A DNA stretch of 64,000 nucleotides, taken from positions 47,690,491 through 47,754,490 of the forward strand of contig CM039182.1 in the NCBI GenBank assembly GCA_008360975.2. The letters are read 5' to 3'. Shown here piece by piece: positions 39,561 to 53,300 of this stretch (position 1 is the stretch's first letter; every line of letters starts with the position of its first letter). The notes beneath the pieces were generated by a model. The model did no database searches. It worked only from the letters and a program-made list of their open reading frames with translations, and had not been told where the DNA came from. This DNA comes from Lichenostomus cassidix. Lineage: Eukaryota > Chordata > Aves > Passeriformes > Meliphagidae. Both the position numbers and the translations under genes were made by a program.

Positions 39561-40100
39561 AGTCCTGCTTTCAGCTGGGGTAATTTTCTATTCAGTAGCT
39601 GGTACAGTGCTGTGTGTTGGATTTAGTATGAGGATAATGTTGATAACACACTGCTGTTTCAATTGTTGCTGAGCCGTGTTTGCCCTAAGTCAAGGACTTT
39701 TCAGCTTCTGATGCTGCCCTGACAACTGCAGAGGGACACAAAAACCTGGGGGGACACAGCCAAGACAGCTGACCTGAACTGGCCAAATGGATATACACAG
39801 AATGCCATTTATATAAATTGGGAGGGAAAGCTGGCTGGGGGCCACTCCTAGGCAATTAGCTGGAGATTGTCCAGCGGGAAGTGAGCAATTGCACTGTGCA
39901 TTAATTGTTTTGTATATTCTGATTTTATAAGTAGTGGTATCAGTATTTTCTCTTCCTTTTCTGTCCTGTTAAACTGTCTTTATCTCAACACACAAGTTTT
40001 ACATTTTTTCTCCCATTCTCTCCCCCATCCCACTCGGGGAATGGAGGAGTGAGCAAAGGTCTGTATGGTATTTATCTACCTGCCAGAGTAAACCTTGACA
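39561..40100 (+). mobile_element. ERVL-type LTR (family D), near full length
   Basis: About 540 bp from GTCCTGCTTTCAGCTGGGG to AGAGTAAACCTTGACA, with TATATAAATTGGGAGG as TATA block, GCACTGTGCATTAATTG and CTCAACACACAAGTTTTAC near its 3' end. Confidence 0.82.
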
Positions 40101-41264
40101 TTACGTTAGCGGGTTGTGAAGGTTACGGGTTTTATGGGTTTTGTTCCAGGCTTGTTAATACCTGGATAATAAGTAAATCTATGCATTCCTATTTGATGAA
40201 TTAATCTTATTTAATTGGACTGAGATTTGTGAGATTCATACAGGTTTTTACAGGTAATGTGAACAGCTTTTAATAATAAAATAAATCTGTGAAGAATGTT
40301 TCTGCACAACTTTAGCATGGAATATTTCTCTTGTCTGTTTTTAAAATGCTTTAATATATATATTTTTAATGCTTTTAATATGCATTTATATATATTTAAT
40401 TAAAATATATATTTTAATATGTTTTTAATATATATATTATATAACATGTATGTTTCTCAGCGTACATGTAGCTGGTTTTCCTGTTGTGTTTGTTTCTTTC
40501 ATCTAGCTGCTTGACCATGTGATTAGTTTTGTTTAATGACCCTGATTTTACAAGTTTAATGATATTTTTCATTAATTTTTTCCATAAGTTGCAGTTGATG
40601 CCGGTTTCAACCTTTGTTTTCTTTGGCCACTTCCTATGTTAATTTTAATAACTGTTTAGTCATATTCAAGTTCATCATGCACTAATAGTATATTATCTTA
40701 AAATATTTTCTTGCAGTACTTAAGTTTCTAAGCAGTTTTGTATACATTGGATTGGCAACTGTCTAGACAGAGGACCTGGACAAAAAAAGTTGTAAATTAA
40801 AAGCAAGCAAATGAGTTTTGTGTTTAATTAATTGAAATGTATAGCTTCATGTATTTCTTAAGCATATAAATACTTGTTTTCTCAGATATTTCCTCCTGCA
40901 TTGAGTATGTGCACACACATTCAAATAATTTGGAATCTTAATTTAAAAGATAAAGTTTAAGACCTGAGGAGAAGAACTGAAAAAAATGCATACCAGTGGT
41001 AGATCTGGTTAGCTGAAGTTTATTAAAAAGTAGATGGGAAGTTGAGGAGGCATCAACAGCAAAGATGAGGCTGTCACCTGAGCTCTATTTTACTATTCCA
41101 ACTGCAGCAAACAAAGAAGATGTGCTCTTTTGTCCTCCTTTTCAACTAGCAAAACCAAAGATGAAAATTTAAGTCAAGTTTAGGGAAAGAAGCATCTCAT
41201 AAGTCAGTGTCTTTGTTTAATTAAATGTTTTTCTTTTTTTTTTCTTTTTTTTTCCTTTCCTTAG
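40101..41264. other. End of TRANK1 intron 1
   Basis: Contains an AT-rich low-complexity patch at 40350-40445 and a long pyrimidine tract leading into the acceptor at 41263-41264. Confidence 0.6.
40350..40445. repeat. AT-rich TATATA low-complexity patch
   Basis: Repeated TTTAATATATATAT-like runs. Confidence 0.85.
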
Positions 41265-41399
41265 CATGGATCCCATGACATATGCACAACTGAAGAGGCA
41301 AGCTGGGAACCAGGATTTTAAAAACGGAAATTACTCTTTGGCCATCAAGAACTATGATGAAGCTCTGCAAACACTTGGTTATTTAATGCAATGGGTCCC
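41265..41399 (+). CDS. TRANK1: TRANK1 first coding exon
   Basis: Acceptor TTAG after a ~40-base pyrimidine tract, one untranslated base, then ATG at 41266; donor GTAAGT. Encodes [20 protein letters not shown] and [15 protein letters not shown], a clear TPR helix pair. The strong acceptor one base before the ATG places the rest of the 5' UTR in an upstream exon. Confidence 0.9.
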
Positions 41400-44300
41400 G
41401 TAAGTGTTCTTGAATTTTGAGACGTAAACCATAAGACAAGCCTGAAATATGTTAATGCATACAGTTGTACAGTTAATTCAAAACTCTGTTTTTTGGCCTA
41501 ACACCTATTTTTCTTACATATTTTTTTACACTTATTAGTGTATCAGTTTTATAGTTATGCTATTCCTTCCATATATGTGGGACATAAATTAGTGACTTTA
41601 ATCTGAATATTTTTACATAAACATCAATTACAAATCAGTGTAATTAAAGCTCACATTAATTTTCCATAAACTGCACTGGTTTATCTTAAATTACTTCTGT
41701 TTCTTAGCCGACATGTTGTGAATTAATCTTGCTGGGACTTTGCCATGTCCTGGCCTGTTGTTACATGAGTCATCTGATTGTCTATAAAATGATTCATGCA
41801 GGTTAGTTTGTTCTTGCTATTTGGTCTTTCTTAGTGTTCTGAGACTTGTTAAAAATGATTTCCAGCAGAAGATTCCTTTGGGTATTTCTTTCCAGGTGAT
41901 AAATGCTTTTTATCAGTTAACATCAGTTGCTAATGTTATCAGTGATTAAATAGTTGAGTATTATGTTAACTATTAAATATTCATTACTACTGTATATTAA
42001 CACTGCTGTTAAACTAATTTAACATCAGCTACTCATTTATTTTACATGTGGGGCTTTCTGTTGACTTCACCAAATGGTGATAAACTAAAATACATCGAGA
42101 TTGATTTTTGGTGACCAAAATGTGTTTAGTACTCTTTCCATCCCACAGCTTCCATTCATGTGTCTGTTTTCCCCATTCCTGCCTGCTGGCCATTTGTAGG
42201 TGTATCGAGGTGGTCTGAACTCTTTCTAAATCCTCATACTGCATTATTTCAGTGGGTTGGTTTTCAGCTTCAGAAGAGACCAGGTTATCACTATGGGCAT
42301 CATTAAGGTATCATTTAGGATGTCTCTAAGACATTTTATAGCCGATGTTCAAATGATCTTAATTTTCTACAACTACATTTTTTACCTCTAATTTTGTTAG
42401 GTGGGTGGTATGTGTGGTTTTTTCATTGTTTCATGCAGCTAACTATAAAGTATGATCCTTTTTCAAGCAAATGAACAGTAATGCTAAAACCACATCTTTA
42501 GGTGTTCCCGGGACATAGCTGTGTTGTTGTGCAACAAATCAACTGCCTTGTACTGCCTGGGCAAATGGAAGGACTCAATGCTTTTAGCCCGCCAGAGCTT
42601 ACAGTGGGATCCAGACTATGTTAAGGTATTCAGATGCTTAAGCTGACAGTTTTTCATGCCTTCCTTGTTGTACGAGTGCCATTATCTTCTTTTTATTGTG
42701 CTTTGGCTTTGGGGCATGATGAGTAAATATAGCATAAAATTCCAGAATTGGTGTTTGATTCTATACATAAGCGTCAGATTTACTGCTGTTGTAGTGCATT
42801 TAATAAAATGAAGCAGCTCTTGTTTGCGCCAGGAGATGCTGTTTCTCTCTGGGTCCCAAGGAGAGAGGCACCAATCCTTTCGAGAAATGTAACTGTTAAT
42901 ATCCCAAACAAGGTTACATGTTAGTAAGTCTCTAGTTTCTGGGAGCAGTAGGTGGCGATTGAGGTCATACTCTATTTCCAGTGGACAGAACAATACACTA
43001 CACTTAGCTTGTGATTAAGTACACAGTGATTAAGTACACATTGACTCAAATAGTCATCTGTTAGGAATAAGTAGGAGTTGTACTGTATTTATGATATGGA
43101 AGAATAGTCTTGGATTGGCTTTTATGTGCAATTAACAGTCTTCTGGTCAAACCACTAAAGAGTCCCAGAGACTTTAGTAGAAGGTACTTGATTTAGATAT
43201 GGTAAAGTTGCATCCAAATATCCATTTAACTTATGCTGTGTTGCAGCATGCCAGTTATCTGATATGAACAAATTAACTCCATTGTGACTCTGAGCTGGTA
43301 AAACCTAATTCAAGGGTGAATATAAACACATTCAGGTGCCACTGGCTGACGAATATATGCATTGTGGGAAATACCAAAAAGTGGCAGTGGTGTGGAGACA
43401 TAAATATATATGCTGGACCTTGTGACACAAAAAAACCCAGTCGTGTCCAGAGGAGGTTAACATACAGCTGCTGAAAATACGTCTTTCATCCTGTAGTTAT
43501 TTTCCAAGTTTTGTATTTTAGGATTTATCACTTTTAGTATCTGTGGTAATATGAGTAACATATTGTGAATTTCAAGGGATTAGAATAGAATAGTTTATTG
43601 CACTTTTTTAATCTGTGTATAAAAAGCTCTAGAAATAGTACTACATGGTCATTTTTATAACATAATGAGAGAATTTTAAAAAGAATTACAACTTTTGTTT
43701 TTGTAGTAAATATCTCTGAATATTTATCAGCATCTTTTTGTTCTCTTTTTTTTTCAGGCTTATTATAGAGCTGGCTACTCATTCATCATGTTATCAGAGT
43801 CTTATGAGGCAGTTTCTATGTTCCACAGAGGTTTGGTTCTCCTGAATTCTTCTGCAGATCGGACTCAGATTGCTGAGTTTATAGCAGGAATCTTCATAAG
43901 TGTCAATGGTAAACTCAAATTAATTTTTCTAAGGGCCTTTCAATAGTGATGACAACACTTAGTAGCATGTGCTTTGTGAGATCATTCCTTTGATCTTGTA
44001 GTGCCTCGGGTCTGTTTGAGGATTATGAATATATTGAGGATGTGGTCAACTTGGTCCAGTTTGTATGCAGCATATGCCAACAATCTCAAAACACTGCAGG
44101 GAAGTGAGTTGTCTAACAGGAACATGTCAATTATGGAATAGTTAGAAAAGGTAAAAATTTAGAGTCAGGGAGACAAGATTAGAGATTTAGAGCTCCAGAT
44201 CCTGGAGGCTTTAAGTGGATTTTGTCCAGACTGCTCTGCTTTTCTTTTAGCTAGGCATATCTGAAAATAATTAGAAGATAGGCAGTTTAAACTTTTTTAC

Positions 44301-47300
44301 AGTGCAGTGTGTTTCCCTCAGCTAATAATGGACAGCAATGAGAAGAGGAAACGTGGCCTTCCTGTGGCATTGTGTGGGTTTTTATGAGCAATGTCCACCC
44401 TATGTCTCCCAGCCCTCTCCTCATTCTCCCCTCCTCTACTTGCTTTTTAGTCTGTTTAACATGCTTTGTCTGATAGGCCTACAGACATTCCAGGAGATTT
44501 CAGGTTGTGCCTCTGCTGCCTTTTCTTAAGCCTGTAGCCCCATGTTAAGGTCCTTGATTAGTTGATGCACAGTGTGCTGGTTGACCTACAAGGGAAAGAA
44601 CTGCCACGAGATTCACAGTGTCTTGGGGCTTTGAGGTGTCTCTTGAGAGCAGGGATTAATTCTTTTCCCCTTGTTTAGTGAAGTCTGGCCACTGATAACA
44701 GGTTGCTGAATCAGTTGGGTGACCAGCATTTCTTAAGCCCCCACTGGGCAATCCCCTGAGTATTAATCAGTGCTAAAATTATCATGGTGTGATGCAGTAA
44801 TTTAGTTGGAGACTCCAGCCTTTGAAGTGTTGTGTACACCAAATAGTTTTCTCTATTGCTTATTCTTGCAGATGAACGAATCTTGCCGTCAACTTTTCAC
44901 CCTGCATATGATTATGTTTTTAATGCAAGTTTTGATGCACTGATTTGGCAAGCGGTGATAGAAAGGCTGGCCCAGAAAGGGAAGTGGCGGGTAAGTGTCA
45001 CCATGTCACCGTGTCACAGTGCATGTTGGGCACTCATGTCTTACCTCTTCTTCAGCATAAGCTTGTTTTACTTTTAAAACCCCAACTGTCGTTGAATATA
45101 TGTTGCTACCTGGTTCATATGTCTTGGTTTTTAAGACTTTGGAAAATGCTTTTAGTGATAAATGATTTCTGAAATCCATTTCTGAAAGGGGTGCGATGGA
45201 CTTGAAATCCTGATTGTCTTTTGCTGCTATCTGTTGTCTCTTATAGTGCCACCTAGAGTCATTGTTCAATTCAATAAAATTCAAATTAGAGGGGAAAAAA
45301 TACAAATTTATTTGTGGTCCCTTTTACTTTTTCTTCTGTATGACAGGCTGGACTTTTGAAACTGTCTGTGAAAGACCCGCAAATTAAGGAGCATCTCAAT
45401 GGAAGTACATGGTTCTTAAACAAAACCAGATAATTTAGAAAAATCAGAAGGTAGATCACCTGAAATTATTTCAATCCTCCTTTCTCAAGTAACTGGAAAA
45501 AAATGGTCCTTGTCATAGCTACACCCGTATGGGATGTTACTGGTGAGGTGCTGGCAGCAGGGGCTGCGGGGCACCTGTGAGGAGTGGCCAGAGCTGTTCC
45601 ACTTCCAGCTGGCTCTGGTGGCCCTGTTCTAGGGCATGGCTCAGCCAAGGTGGTGGTGCCTCAGAGAAAGTGGGTTTTAAAAAGAAAGGACCCACTTGCT
45701 TTCTAAACTCCTCAGAGAGGAGTCTGGGTGTGGCTGGATCCAATCCTACTCTTGGACTTGAGAATCGTTTATGTTTTAAGGATTATAAATGTGTAATTGA
45801 GCCTTTATATGACACTGTCTCACAGGATTAAGGCTAGCAAACCAAATATATCTATATGAGTAAAATAAATTACTTACTTAAATGATAATAATGATAATGA
45901 TCAGACTAAAATACTTTAATCAGAATTATTTATTACACAGTATAGATAGTTATTACTATTATAGATAGTTAGTAAGTATAGTATACTATTTATTGAAGCA
46001 ATATTGAAGCAATGGTATTAAAGATGGCAAAACAGTTATTAAGTAGAGATTGATGTTACTCACCCATGCCAGTGGCCGTGGGCAAGCCTCTTTTGCTCAG
46101 CCTCCAGGAGTAACCTTGAGGGGATCTCCACACATGCGCCAGGAAGGGGTATGTTAGAAGACTCTGCCTTTAAAAAGTGTGACTGTGCTTTTAGAGTATA
46201 AGGTGGCTGTCAGTCAGGTCTTTCTAGGCTGGCTGTGTCAGCTTAGCAGCTTTAGATACGTATCAGTAGTATCACCTGTTGGTTCCTTTATCAGGAACTT
46301 TGCTGCATTGCCACTAGAATAAGTTTCTGTTAGGAAACATTGTTTTTCACATCCTCAGAATGTGTATCTTTGGGATTGATGAGTCAGGCTGGACTCCACA
46401 TTCTTCAACACCATAAGCAGTGTGACTCTGCCTTCTCTATCCATCACTGATAACTTTTAAAAATAGGTAAAGTTCAAGCTATTTTACCACCACTTAGGGT
46501 AGAGTATCCTGCTACACAGCCTGTGGAGAGACCATGAAGGAATAGGTTTCTGATAGTAACCACAGCCTGTGGAGGACCCACACTGGAGCTATAGACTCTC
46601 TGCAGCCTCACGTTCCCCATCCAAACCCCCTACTGTGGGCAGGGACATCTTCCACTAGATCAGATTTCTTAAAGGCCTGTCCAACCTCATCTTCAACACT
46701 GTTAACGATTAGGCAGGCAGTGCTTCTCTGGGCAGCCTGTTCCAGTGCCTCACCACCTGTGTAATAAAAAATTTCTTCCTTATCTTCCTTATCTTCCAAT
46801 CAAAACCTACTCTGTTTCAGGTTAAAGCTGAACAGTCTTTGGCAACAATCCTGTCCTGTTACTAAAGGCCTTGTTAAAGAGTCTTTTTTATAAGCCCCCT
46901 TTTTATTTTGGCCTTATTGCAATCAGGTTTCTCTGAAACCTTCTCCAGGCTGAATAACCCTAACTTTCTCAGCCTTTCATCATAGGAGAGGTGCTCCATA
47001 CCACTAATGATTTTTGTGGCCCTCCTCTTGACTCACTCCAACAGGTGCATGTCTTTTCTGTGCTGGGGACCCCAGATCTGGATGTAACATTCCATGTTGG
47101 TCTCAGCAGAGTAAAGAGGGAGAGTCACCTCCCTTGACTTGCTGACCATGTTGCTTTTCATGCAGCTCAGGATGCTGTTTGTTGCCTGGGCTTCAAGCGC
47201 ACATTGCTGGCTTTTATCCTATTTTTCATCCACCGTTATCCCCCAGGTCCTTTTTCCCCAGTCTGTATTGATACTGGGGATTGCCCTGACCCAGGTGAAG

Positions 47301-50300
47301 CACCTTGCATTTGGCCTTGTTGAACTTTCTGGGGTTTCCATGGACCTGCTCCTCAAGCCTGTCAGAGTCCCTCTAGATGGCTTCCCTTCCCTCGAGCTTT
47401 GCCAACTGCATCACTCAGCTTGGTGCCATCTGCAAACTTCCTGAGCCATTGAGGGCACCCTGCAATCCCATTGGCAATGTCATTGGTGAAGATAGCGAAT
47501 AGTACTGGTCCCAATACAGGCCAGTAGTGAGGGACACCACTCACTACTGGTTTCCACTTGGACACTAAGCCATTGACTACAGCTCTTCAGGTGCAGCTAT
47601 CCAGGCAGTTCCTTATCCTTCCAGCAGTCCATTCATTGAACCCATATCTCTTCAATTTAGAGCTAAGACTGTTGTGGGGAACTGTATCAAAGGCCTTAAA
47701 AAAGTCCAGGTTGATGGCATCCATTGTCCTTCCCTTGTACTCTGGTGAAGCTTGGTGGGTTTTCAAGGAGCAAGGTAAAGTTTTTTAGAAAAACTGAGAA
47801 AATGGAAGAAAACTGAAGATACAGTATTTATTTCTTGCTTTCTGCTTGGGATGTTGGTGTTAGCTGGGTAGTGTTGTCCCCCTGCATGTAAAGGTCCATT
47901 CCTAAAGCAAAGGGTTACTTCCAGGTACTGAAAGTACTTCAAGTACTGGAGAATCTTAGGGCCTAACCTTTTTACATGTTTTTTATTTCTGAAGAAACTT
48001 TCATTACTTGTAACTTCCCACACTCCACTGTGTATTATATGAATTCAGCTGAAAATTAGAAAGGGAGATTCAGTTGTGATCTTACAAAGAGATCTGAAGT
48101 ATTGTTAGCCTGTGTTGGCTTTCCAACAAGTTCTGATGAGGCAGTGAAAAACAAAGTTTTAAGTGTGCTTATTAAGAGCATTAATGTTTGGGGTCTTTTT
48201 TGCAGTCTTGTCTGTTGTTGTTCTCTGAGAAGCAAGCGCTGCCCCGTGATCTCAGAGTTAACCAGGTATCTCTGAAGAATCTCTTCGAGGTAAAGTAGTG
48301 ACTTCTTATTTTTTCCTTGTATTTATTTCTTTTCTTCCTAATCACTTCAGAGAGAGATTTTCCATCTTGAACCAAGAAAAATAAAATGAAAAATAATATG
48401 TGAAGGTTATATGATTATGCTTTATCATCTATTCGTTTGAAAATGTAACTTTATGTAATGTAATATTTCTGTATGAAATTTAGTATTTCCAAGGTGTATT
48501 AGTATTACTAAGGTGTAGTTGGAGTCTGGCTGTGAGCCAGGAGCTGTGGGGAGTTCACCAGCTCTTCAGCTCAGGAGCAACCAGTGTCCCCAGCAGTGAC
48601 ATGCCAGCTTTCTAAAGGCATCTCACAATGTTTGTTGTAAATTGAGAAATTGTACTGGGCTTTATAATAGAATTTTAGAATTATTTGGTTTGTAAGGGAT
48701 GTTAAAGATCATCTAGTTCCAACCCCCTGCCATGGGCAGGAACACCTTCCCCTGCACTAGGTTGCTCGAAGCCCTGTCCAGCCTGGCTTTGAACACTGCA
48801 AGGATGGGGCATCCACAGTTTTTCTGGGCAAATTGTTCCAGTGCCTTATCACCCTCACAGTAAAGAATTTCTAGATTTCATACAGTTTCTTTCCTGACAG
48901 GAGCTTTGGAACACATTAGCTGTAGGCTGCACGGTATCTTTGCTTGCCATTTACTGGCTGGCAAATTAAGGTTTATTGGTGGAATATGCCAGAATTTGCC
49001 ATTTGGCTGTTACAGTGCTTGTAGTACTTCTGTCATAATAGTTTCAAATTGGTGCTTTTTCCGTAAATGTATTTCAGTTAGGTGCCTGACAGAGTGAGCT
49101 GGAGTAAATCTGAGAAAGAAGGGTAATGCAAAGGAAATGAATCAACATCTCTTTGCAGGCTTGTTTTTGGAGGCAGCAGAAGAATTAGTGAATGGATATA
49201 CGCAAGCATGTCTTGGTTGGGCATCATTAGGCAGGTGTGCTATGCTAATGCTAGCAGAGTAACTTCACACTGGCAATAATACATGGCAACACAGCGGAAG
49301 GCCCATGCAGAGTGTCTTAGCAGAGTGTCTTCCTGGGCAAGCAAAGCAAAATGCCTCATTGAGACAGGAAAAGAAAGGTGGGCAGCTTTTGCAAAATAGT
49401 TTGTCCTTTTTTGTTGAATTGGCCCAACCAATCGTACCTATTCTATTGGGTTTGTTGTACACATGGGAAGCTGAAGGAACAAGAAGCAAAATCCCTAAGT
49501 ACTGATTCTCTTTTGAGAAAATTAGAAAATGTGGCTTTCTGACAACTCAAACTTCCTCTGCTGCCGCTACATTCTCCTTGTAATCTGTTGTATTTTGATC
49601 TGATAACTGTGCTCAAAGAGTAATTCTTGCCAGTCAAAATTTGGCATGAGGTATTAGAAAAAAAGATTTATTTGTAAATGTTGGAAGCATGTGTGAAGAC
49701 TGCTATTTAAAAAGATGACTGGCACAAATGTAGAAGTTTTGTCTGAACACTGTTTCCGACCACCTCCTCATGTCCTGATCCTTCTGGCATATTGTCTCTA
49801 TTTCCATCTGAGCTTCCTCTGCACACCTCCAGAGTACCTTATATTGCTGTACCCCTTGTAGACTGTGCTTCATGTTCATTAAGGACTTGCTAGAACATAC
49901 TTTTTAAGTTCAACTGGCTTCTGCTTAGGCTGTGTGCTTTCTCAGAATCCCAGAATCATCAAGGTTGGAAGAGACCTTCAAGATCAACCCAGCACCTCCA
50001 TAATCACCCCTAAACCCCATGTGCCACATCCAGATGCCTTTTGAATGCTTCCAGAGGTGGTGACTCCACCACCTCCCTGGGCAACTTATTCCACTGCCTA
50101 ACCACTCTTCCTGTGAATTTTTTTTCCTAATATCTGATCTGAGCCTCCACTGGCACAACTTAAAGCCATTTCCTCTCCTTTCACCTGGGACATGGCAAAA
50201 GAAACCGATCCCCACCTGGCTACAACCTCCTTTCAGCTAATCGTAGAGAGCAATGAAGTCTCTCCCAAGCCTTCTTTTCTCCAGGCTAAACACCCCCAGC

Positions 50301-53300
50301 TCCCTCAGCCTCTCCTCATTAGACTCGTGCTCCAAACCCTTCTCCGTCTCCATTGCCTATTTCTGGACACACTTCAGCACCTCAGTGTCTTTCTTGAAGT
50401 GAGGGGCCCAGAACAGAACACAGGATTTGAGGTGTGGGCTCATCAATGTCAAGTACAGGGGGATCATTGCTGCCCTGTCCTGCTGGGCACACTCACTATT
50501 CCTGACATCAGTCTGTTGGAGTGAGTCCAGAGGAGGTCGCCAAGACAATCAGAGGGATGGAGGAGGCCCTCTCCTGTGAGGAAAGGCTGAAAGAATTGCG
50601 ATTGTTTAGCCTGGAAAAGAGAAGGCTTTGGATTGACCTAGTTGGGGCCTTCCAGTACCTGAAGGGAGCCTACAAGAAAGATGGTTGAGATGCTTTTTTT
50701 AAGGGCACATCAAAATTTAAAGAGGACTAGGTGAAATGGCTTCAGACTGAAAGAGAGTAGGTTTCGATTAGATATTAGGAAGAAATTCTTTGCTCAGAAG
50801 TTGCTGAAGCTCTGGAATGGGCTGCTCAGAGAAGTTGTGGGTGCCCCATCCCTGGAAGTGTTTAAAGCCGGGTTGAATGGAGTTCTGAGCAACCTGGTGT
50901 AGTGAAAGATGTCTCTGCTTGTGGCACGGATGTTGAAACTAGATGATCTTTAAGGTCCTTTCCAACCCAAGCCATTCTATGAAATAGTTTCATTTTACAG
51001 TGGCTATGGCTTGGTTGTTCTTGTTCCACTGATTCTTGTCCTGAAAATATGGAAAATATTAAAAAAGAAATGCTTTTTGTGTATGTAAAAATAATGTGTT
51101 GTAATTGTTCTCTTTGTTACCAGACTTCTGAGCTGTATGGTCATGGTGAGAAGCTGCAGGAAGTAGCAGAGTTAGTCAAGTGGCTGATTTCCATTGGGGC
51201 GAAGGCTGAGTCCATCGGAGTGTATCCACTGCATGCTGTTATCAGACTGTGTATCAAAGCAAGTGAGTGATATCTGCAGCTAAAATAAAACATGCTGGCT
51301 TTTATCAGAGAACTGGCAGCTAGGCTGTTTTTAAATTGAAAAAAATGCCAACAGCTCACATCAGATAATCTAGGTATCACCTTGCACATCCCAATAAAGC
51401 ACTCTTTTAGAAATGTTGTAAACACACTGTTTGATCACCCATGCCTGATATTGGTGGAAACCCAATATGGTTATTCTTTTTTGTGGTTTGAAGCAAAAGA
51501 GTGATTGATATGGGTCTTTTGTAACCCAAATATATCAGCTTTGAAAAAGGTACATATTTCTTCCTGCCATCTGGGTGTGGAGCAACAGTTGCTTTGTGTG
51601 TAACAGAGTCACGAGTCAACCTTATATTTGCATCTTGCCACTCCATAGGGAAAAAACCCCAGGATCTGTTTCTATAAGTGTGATTTTTTTTTTATCCTTT
51701 CAGCAAAGAACCATCTCTTCAGATGGTTACTGACTTGGAGGCCAGAGCTGAAGGATAGGATCAACCAGAAGGACAGAGATGGACATACACTGCTGCATAT
51801 TGTGGCCTCTTCCAGTGAATATTCACAGAAACGCAGTAAATACAATTTTTTTTGTGTGTGTATGTGTGTGTGTATTGTTTTGTTTTCATATGGAAAAATC
51901 TATAATGGAAGAAAGTTTCAGACCCTAGTGTTTACTGTTTCATGCTAAGGATGAAAAGGAGAAAGTATCTGAATGTAGACATGTAGAGGCAACTGACATT
52001 TAAACATTTCAAGAGTTCCGTTTTAAATTTGTGTGCCTGATGTGTGACCACTTCCTTTGCTCTTTGGTTTGGCTGGTTAGGATTTTCTCACAAGTATGCT
52101 GCAGTTTTTAGAATCGTAGAAGTTACCTTTTAAATTTTGATGTGCCCTTAAAATCATGTTAGACCACTTGGAGGCCCAAAACATAGAGTTTTAAAAATCT
52201 AACAGCAGAAAGCTGTGAGATGAACATTCCTAATAACAATTTTGAGTCGAAATTGTGAACATATTGGGAATTTATTTGCCACCAACATACTCAGAGAAAC
52301 AACAATTTTCAGACATTTATATATACTATAACATCTAAGTCTTTTTTGTAGGTGCTCCCAAAAGTCCGTCCAATTTATTGCATCATGGTAGAGGTGTTTT
52401 GTTTCACTTAATTACCATCAGAACCTCTCATCTATCTTTGTTTAATGGATAACCAAGTTTGATCCAGCTAAACAGTGCTTTAATAAATTTACTGCCCTGG
52501 TTAGAAAATTACTGTTGATTAAGTTTTCCGGGGTGTACAAGTCTATGAAGTGTCTCCCTTACTGCACCTGCGGTGTATTAATCATGTTTTCTGGGGTCTA
52601 TAAGCCTTTGACTCTTTAACTCGCTCAAGATTCTTTCTTGTTCTACGGCATCTAATTAATCTCTAGTTATAGGATAACCATTACACAATCCTTTATTGAA
52701 TTTTGTTCTTCAGCTATTGATTAAGTTCTCTAAGGGGTGTGGGTCCATGGAGTTCCTTTCTGCAGGTCAGTGAGGTAACCTCTCAGGGTTTTCTACTGAC
52801 ACTCAACCTACACATATCTAAATTAAAACCAGCTAAAATAACACAGTCAATTATTGCTTAACTGATGAAACATAGTCCATTACAAAATTTTTGAAGAATC
52901 ACAAAAATCCTGGCTAAGATATAAGTCATTATCAGACCTCTCCTGTTCTTTTAAACAGGTGAAAAATTAAGGCCTAGATAGCAGTGTGCCTTGTCAGAGG
53001 AGGAAAACGAAATGCTTTCCTTCACAGTTTCAGTGGGATTTCTTTTATGTTAGCCTGGCTTTTTTCCTTGTGTTTCTTACTCTGCCCACGAGGTGGCAAC
53101 AGGAAGCAAACATCAATGCCGAGGTAACTCCAGGCTTTTGGGTCGATGTTTAAAGTTTATTTAGTAATATTGGTATGGTATTTATTACATAGAGAGCATA
53201 TACTTTTAATATATATGTATTTGTTAAAGTTTATCTCTTAATCTTTATGTATTATATATTATTAGAAAATGTGTATCTTTATATGTATCTATTAATAGCT

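Noticed and set aside
50192..50524. 110-codon plus-strand frame
   Set aside because: It is antisense translation of a CR1 fragment.
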